From positions 1 to 8,696 of the forward strand of contig CAISOI010000113.1 of assembly GCA_903886985.1 (NCBI GenBank): DNA of 8,696 nucleotides. The letters run 5' to 3'. The position numbers were made by a program, and so were the translations under genes. The stretch comes from an uncultured Chthonomonas sp. (GTDB lineage Bacteria; Armatimonadota; Chthonomonadetes; Chthonomonadales; CAJBBX01). How positions within the stretch are numbered: position 1 is the first letter of the stretch; each line of letters starts with the position of its first letter. This document shows positions 4,966 through 8,696 of this stretch, one piece after another. Under the pieces are notes generated by a model that ran no database searches, was not told where the DNA came from, and worked only from the letters and a program-made list of their open reading frames with translations.

Positions 4966-7900
4966 TTGTTGCCAATTCAGTTCAATATCGATCTGGTAAA
5001 CGGACTCATCCTCCTAGGTTTATGGGCGATTGGCTGCGTCTATTTTTGGTTTTTAACCACCCGCTCAATCACTGATATGAGCCCAGGACGCAAGTACCTT
5101 TCGTTGGGACTGCGTCTGTTCATCGTTACCCTGCTCTTCCTAGCACTTGCCAATACCCGTTATGTAAAAAAGAATGATGCGCTTTCCGTTCTCTTTCTGA
5201 TAGATGCCTCCAAATCTGTCCGTGAGGATCAAAGAGAACAAGAGATCAAGTTTGTGCAAGACGCTGTCAAATACAAGCGCCGCAATGATTCGGTTGGTAT
5301 CGTAACATTTGGGAAAGATCCATTCATCCTTTCGAAGCCCTTTGACACTTTTGCGCTGAATTCCATCAATCACCATGGCCCAACAAATGTCACCGATATT
5401 GCGCAGGCGATGGAGTCTTCCAGTTCGTTGATACCAACTGGCTCTGCGGGCAAAGTCGTTGTCTTATCAGATGGTAATGAAAACGTCAATCATGCGCTTG
5501 CTGCTGTTCCCACGTTGACGGCTCATGGCATATTAGTGGACTCAGTTGTCTTACCCTCCAGCTTGAAGAAAGAAGCAATGATCGACAAAATGGTCCTACC
5601 TTCTCGGGTGAAGATTGGTGAGCCATTTACCGTTAAAGTTATCACGAACGCGATGAATGCTCAGAAGGCACGACTCAGCATTCGCAGAGACGGTAGTCAG
5701 ATTGCGCCGACTAAAGATATCGATGTACCTGTTGGCAAGCGTGTTTTTTCATTTGATGCCCACATCGACAAACCGGGTTTCTACAAATTTGAAGCCCAAC
5801 TAGAAACCGATCCCGCTAAAGACACCATTGTGGAAAATAATAAGGGACTTGGATTTGTCTCTGTTCGCGGCAAACCTCAGATTCTTTATGTCGCGGAAAA
5901 TGCAGCACAGGTTCCGTTCTTGCAGCGCGCCATGAAGGATCAGAATATTGATATCCTTTATGTTCCACCCAGTGCGATGCCGACGACAGCGGCTGCGTTC
6001 CAACAGTTCGATTCCGTAATCATTTCCGACGTTCCGCGCTTCTTATTCTCTCAGGCGCAGATGCAAGCGATTCAGATCAGCACGCGCGATTTCGGCGTTG
6101 GTTTTGCAATGGTGGGTGGCCAGTATTCCTTTGGTGCGGGCAAATATCGCAACACTCCCATCGAAGAGACTCTTCCTGTCAGTCTGGAAACGAAGAAGGA
6201 GAAGCGGCTCCCATCCGTGGCGGTGGCATTGGTGATTGAGGACCTTGAAATACCGAATGTCGTCAACATGTCTAAAGAAGCGGCGAAGGCTCTGATTGAC
6301 CTTTTGGACCCTATGGATCAGGTTGGTATCGTTGATTGTAATGGTTTTGGCGGATTTGGTGGCGCGGGTGGTGATGCTGCGGGAACCTGGCGTGTCCCAC
6401 TGCAGCACGTTGTGGATCGGGCTGCGATTCAGTCACAGATCGATACATTGGATGGCATGGGCGATCCCGCAAGTTATGACCCATTCCTGATGGAAGCTGC
6501 CCGCAAATTGCAGGCAAGTGATGCAAAAATCAAGCACATTATCTTCCTTGGAGATGGCGATGCTGCTTATGAAGGAATGGGTTCGGGTGTAAACTCGACG
6601 ATGCGTAAAATCCGGAATATGGGAATCACCGTTTCCACTGTTGCCACGGCCGCAGATCCTCAGGGAATTAGCTATATGGCTCAAATGGCGCGTGATGGTG
6701 GTGGGCATTCCTACGTTGCGGACCAGCCGCAGGATTTACCACGCATTTTGCTGAAGGACCAACAGACTATTTCGGCGCCGCCGATTATCGAGGAACCGTT
6801 TTTTCCCAAACAGACTCCGGGAGACGATGTGCTGTCGGGTGTTGGGGCAATGCCACAGCTGCTCGGATATAACATTTCTACACCTAAACCGACCGCAGGG
6901 ATCTCTCTGGTCTCCCACCGCAATGATCCAGTCCTTGCAACATGGCGATACGGCCTTGGGCGTTCCTTGGCATTTACTTCGGATGACAAAAACCGCTGGG
7001 CGGTGCACTGGTTACCGTGGCCGGGATATGGTCAGTTTTGGGCACAAGCAATTCGATGGACTATGCGGTCGTTTACCCCTTCCGATTTTCAGACGGACGT
7101 CACGATGGAGGGAACTCGGGGCCACATAGTCGTTCATGCCATCGACAAAGATGGCAAATTTGTTAACCGGCTTGATTTTAAGGCGAAGGTTGTGGGGCCG
7201 GACCCTGATCCAGCGCACCCGACTCCGGATACACCCCTTCGGCAGACTGGCCCGGGGACATACGAAGCCTATTTTGACGCTGGACAGATCGGGACCTATT
7301 TGGTAAACGTGACTCGCGAAGTGCCGGGAAAGCCTACTGAGATGACGGTTACGGGACTTGTAGTTCCTTATTCCCCGGAATACAAGGACCTAGCAGCGAA
7401 CGAATTTTTGATGACCCAGATGGCTCAAGCGGGTGGGGGATCGGTTGCAGCAAATCCTTCGCAGGTATTTGGCGGGAATCGACCGGGAGTATTTGCTTCG
7501 ATTGAGTTATTGCAGACATTGATTTTGATTGCAATGCTCTTGTTTCCATTTGACGTTGCAGTAAGGCGATTGGCGCTGTCGAGAGACGACTTCGTTCGTG
7601 CTAATAACTGGATACGGGAGCGCACCAATCGTGAAAAGGTGGATGTTGTGGACTCTGTGACGCCAGAGCTATCAACACTCATGGATGCCAAGGAGCGTGC
7701 GCGCGCCTCCCGCAATGCTGCCAAGGCAGAAGATGTTGAGTCTCCCACAACAAACACCACCCAAAGGGCGGAGGAGCCAACGGCTCCAATTCCGACCTCT
7801 TCGATACCAACTGCCAGTGAGAGAACTGTATCGCCGAGTAATCCCGCTCCGACTACTTCGGCGGCGCGAGTCCGGACTGTTCGACCGGAAAATGTTGAAG

Positions 7901-8049
7901 ATACGCCACCTGTGAAAACGGCAGAGCCAGCAAAGCCACCGATTCAAACGGACGAACTGAATGGCATGACTGCCCTGATGGCCGCTAAAAAACGGGCGCA
8001 ACAACGTCATCAAAAAGAGGATGATGCGGACGGCGAAAAGCCTGAGTAG
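4966..8049 (+). CDS. Large membrane protein with VWA, amidotransferase-like and second degenerate VWA domain
   Basis: The 1027-residue protein has two N-terminal transmembrane helices (about 12-30 and 45-62), then a VWA domain (about 74-196) with a complete metal-ion-dependent adhesion site: D80-A-S82-K-S84, T140 and D169. Residues about 205-300 look like a beta-sandwich. Residues about 301-410 resemble the class I glutamine-amidotransferase-like domain of this family (ILYVAENA; AMVGGQYSFGAGKYRNTPIEE), without an obvious catalytic cysteine triad. A second VWA-like domain (about 417-592) keeps the hydrophobic strands and D530 but has EDLEI in place of DxSxS. The LATWRYGLGRSLAFTSD segment and PWPGYGQFWAQ are family hallmarks. 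A C-terminal helix at about 844-864 is followed by a 160-residue Pro/Thr-rich cytoplasmic tail with two copies of an LMxAKxRA motif. It has its own promoter and no BatA or MoxR ATPase neighbour here. The family role is unknown; ligand-regulated envelope assembly or chaperoning is a guess. Confidence 0.88.
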   Translation: MLPIQFNIDLVNGLILLGLWAIGCVYFWFLTTRSITDMSPGRKYLSLGLRLFIVTLLFLALANTRYVKKNDALSVLFLIDASKSVREDQREQEIKFVQDAVKYKRRNDSVGIVTFGKDPFILSKPFDTFALNSINHHGPTNVTDIAQAMESSSSLIPTGSAGKVVVLSDGNENVNHALAAVPTLTAHGILVDSVVLPSSLKKEAMIDKMVLPSRVKIGEPFTVKVITNAMNAQKARLSIRRDGSQIAPTKDIDVPVGKRVFSFDAHIDKPGFYKFEAQLETDPAKDTIVENNKGLGFVSVRGKPQILYVAENAAQVPFLQRAMKDQNIDILYVPPSAMPTTAAAFQQFDSVIISDVPRFLFSQAQMQAIQISTRDFGVGFAMVGGQYSFGAGKYRNTPIEETLPVSLETKKEKRLPSVAVALVIEDLEIPNVVNMSKEAAKALIDLLDPMDQVGIVDCNGFGGFGGAGGDAAGTWRVPLQHVVDRAAIQSQIDTLDGMGDPASYDPFLMEAARKLQASDAKIKHIIFLGDGDAAYEGMGSGVNSTMRKIRNMGITVSTVATAADPQGISYMAQMARDGGGHSYVADQPQDLPRILLKDQQTISAPPIIEEPFFPKQTPGDDVLSGVGAMPQLLGYNISTPKPTAGISLVSHRNDPVLATWRYGLGRSLAFTSDDKNRWAVHWLPWPGYGQFWAQAIRWTMRSFTPSDFQTDVTMEGTRGHIVVHAIDKDGKFVNRLDFKAKVVGPDPDPAHPTPDTPLRQTGPGTYEAYFDAGQIGTYLVNVTREVPGKPTEMTVTGLVVPYSPEYKDLAANEFLMTQMAQAGGGSVAANPSQVFGGNRPGVFASIELLQTLILIAMLLFPFDVAVRRLALSRDDFVRANNWIRERTNREKVDVVDSVTPELSTLMDAKERARASRNAAKAEDVESPTTNTTQRAEEPTAPIPTSSIPTASERTVSPSNPAPTTSAARVRTVRPENVEDTPPVKTAEPAKPPIQTDELNGMTALMAAKKRAQQRHQKEDDADGEKPE

Positions 8050-8096
8050 TGGCGTGACTATCTGCAAATGCGATCAGCTATCGTGATTTAAAAAAT

Positions 8097-8127
8097 AGAT
8101 TTCTCGGCTTCGCTCGAAATGACGGGG
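8097..8127. repeat. Short intergenic repeat, copy 1
   Basis: The 26 bases from 8097 align with copy 2 at 8174 (21 of 26 identical), both beginning AGATTTCT and sharing GCTTC and CTCGA. This copy ends in GGGG followed by five T. The core TCGGC-TTC-GCTCGA can fold into a small bulged stem. It lies in the gap between convergent genes, a common site for dispersed repeats. Confidence 0.55.
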
Positions 8128-8173
8128 TTTTTACTGGTGTCTGGATGTTGAAGGTTTGAAGGCGCTGAAAAGC

Positions 8174-8199
8174 AGATTTCTGAGCTTCACTCGATAGGA
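8174..8199. repeat. Short intergenic repeat, degenerate copy 2
   Basis: This is the second, more diverged copy of the element at 8097, in the same orientation, 77 bases further on. It keeps AGATTTCT, GCTTC and CTCGA and ends seven bases before the folC stop codon. The rest of the 8050-8205 gap shows no gene and no strong terminator hairpin. Confidence 0.5.
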
Positions 8200-8205
8200 A
8201 TAAAA

Positions 8206-8696
8206 CTAGAACCGTTTGATAATTTCTGTGTCGAGGTCGCCGAGGACGTAGAACGACCCAGTTACCAGCACAATGTCATTCGGTTCCGCTTGGGAGAGGG
8301 CGTGCATAACTGCCGCCGTTGGGTCCTGCATCGACAGTGCAACCAGACCAAGGTTGCGGGCAGCGTCTGCGATAATTTGTTCATCGAGCCCGCGGCTCCA
8401 GTGGGTTCGGGTGGTAGTTACGCTCGCGACCAGTGGTGCGAACTCAGCAAGAAACTCATCCGGATTGTGCCCCTCAGTCATCCCCAGCACAAGATGCAAT
8501 CGATCATAGTTCAATGTTGTGATTTCGTCTGCCAGAGCTCGTGCTGCCAAAGCGTTGTGCGCCCCATCCAAAATGACGCGTGGCGAGTTGCGAATAATAT
8601 CCATCCTTCCGGGCAGTCGGACATTCTTCAATCCATTGATTACGGCATTGTGATTAAGTGTCAATATTCCCGCGCCAGCTATATTCTCGATTGCTC
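8206..8696 (-). CDS. folC: FolC, C-terminal part (dihydrofolate synthase / folylpolyglutamate synthase), cut by window edge
   Basis: The visible 162 codons are the C-terminal third of a Mur-ligase-superfamily enzyme. FolC adds glutamate to dihydropteroate and/or polyglutamylates folates in the cytoplasm, using ATP. The reading frame stays open through the right edge, so the start and the ATP-binding domain lie outside; an apparent TTG start at 8664 is internal. Diagnostic points are NGLKNVRLPGRMDII, the linker into the C-terminal domain, then VILDGAHNA, the conserved DGAHN of the family, LVLGMTEGHNPDEFL (the slot of the usual D-K-x motif), and the closing TGSFYVLGDL, equivalent to the typical TGSLYLVG ending. 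It ends with TAG at 8206-8208 and is convergent with the VWA gene. MurC-F ligases are excluded by the FolC-type ending. Confidence 0.9.
   Translation of the reverse strand, partial: AIENIAGAGILTLNHNAVINGLKNVRLPGRMDIIRNSPRVILDGAHNALAARALADEITTLNYDRLHLVLGMTEGHNPDEFLAEFAPLVASVTTTRTHWSRGLDEQIIADAARNLGLVALSMQDPTAAVMHALSQAEPNDIVLVTGSFYVLGDLDTEIIKRF

Noticed and set aside
4859..4999. 46-codon ORF (ATG 4859) overlapping the start of the VWA gene.
   Set aside because: It has no RBS, its start codon lies at the -10 box of the promoter so it would not be on that transcript, and it has no recognisable family. The VWA frame is strongly supported.
8206..8509. Plus-strand ORF at 8273-8509.
   Set aside because: It is the antisense shadow of folC, whose reverse-strand frame has clear family motifs.

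Overview
The window has about 50% G+C and an ordinary bacterial gene arrangement. Several genes have clear Shine-Dalgarno sites. No RNA gene, CRISPR array, insertion sequence or phage gene is visible. Three features resemble what I know from Armatimonadota and Planctomycetota: a large membrane protein with von Willebrand A domains and a glutamine-amidotransferase-like domain, an ECF sigma factor paired with a zinc-binding anti-sigma factor, and an exported secretin-N-domain protein with a zinc ribbon. I lean to Armatimonadota or a neighbouring lineage. This is an inference from gene types, not a measured placement.

Layout, left to right. Bases 124-546 encode a small secreted protein rich in Arg and Asp. 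Bases 717-2032 hold a drug-efflux-type MFS transporter split by a one-base frameshift near 1262; its leader contains two inverted repeats. Bases 2164-4692 look like a three-gene operon: an ECF sigma factor, a membrane anti-sigma factor that overlaps it, and an exported protein with two secretin/TonB-N-terminus (STN)-like repeats and a C-terminal zinc ribbon. A 13-bp perfect-stem terminator (4724-4753) closes it. A good sigma-70-type promoter (4840-4868) then drives a 1027-residue membrane protein (4966-8049, TTG start). This protein has an intact VWA domain, an amidotransferase-like domain and a second VWA domain with a lost metal site. The 156-base gap after it holds two degenerate copies of a short repeat. 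The 3' part of a convergent folC gene runs off the right edge.

How the parts may work together: the anti-sigma factor would hold the sigma factor at the membrane through its cytoplasmic zinc domain and expose a long extracytoplasmic tail. The STN-like protein made from the same operon would lie in the same outer compartment. In the known FecI-FecR-FecA pathway, an STN domain on a TonB-dependent receptor signals to the anti-sigma regulator FecR. Here the STN-like module is a separate, soluble, zinc-ribbon protein, so the operon could be a variant signalling cassette. This is the most interesting idea in the window and is unproven. No gap without a gene exceeds 300 bases; the longest is 4693-4965, which holds the terminator, an inverted repeat and the promoter.
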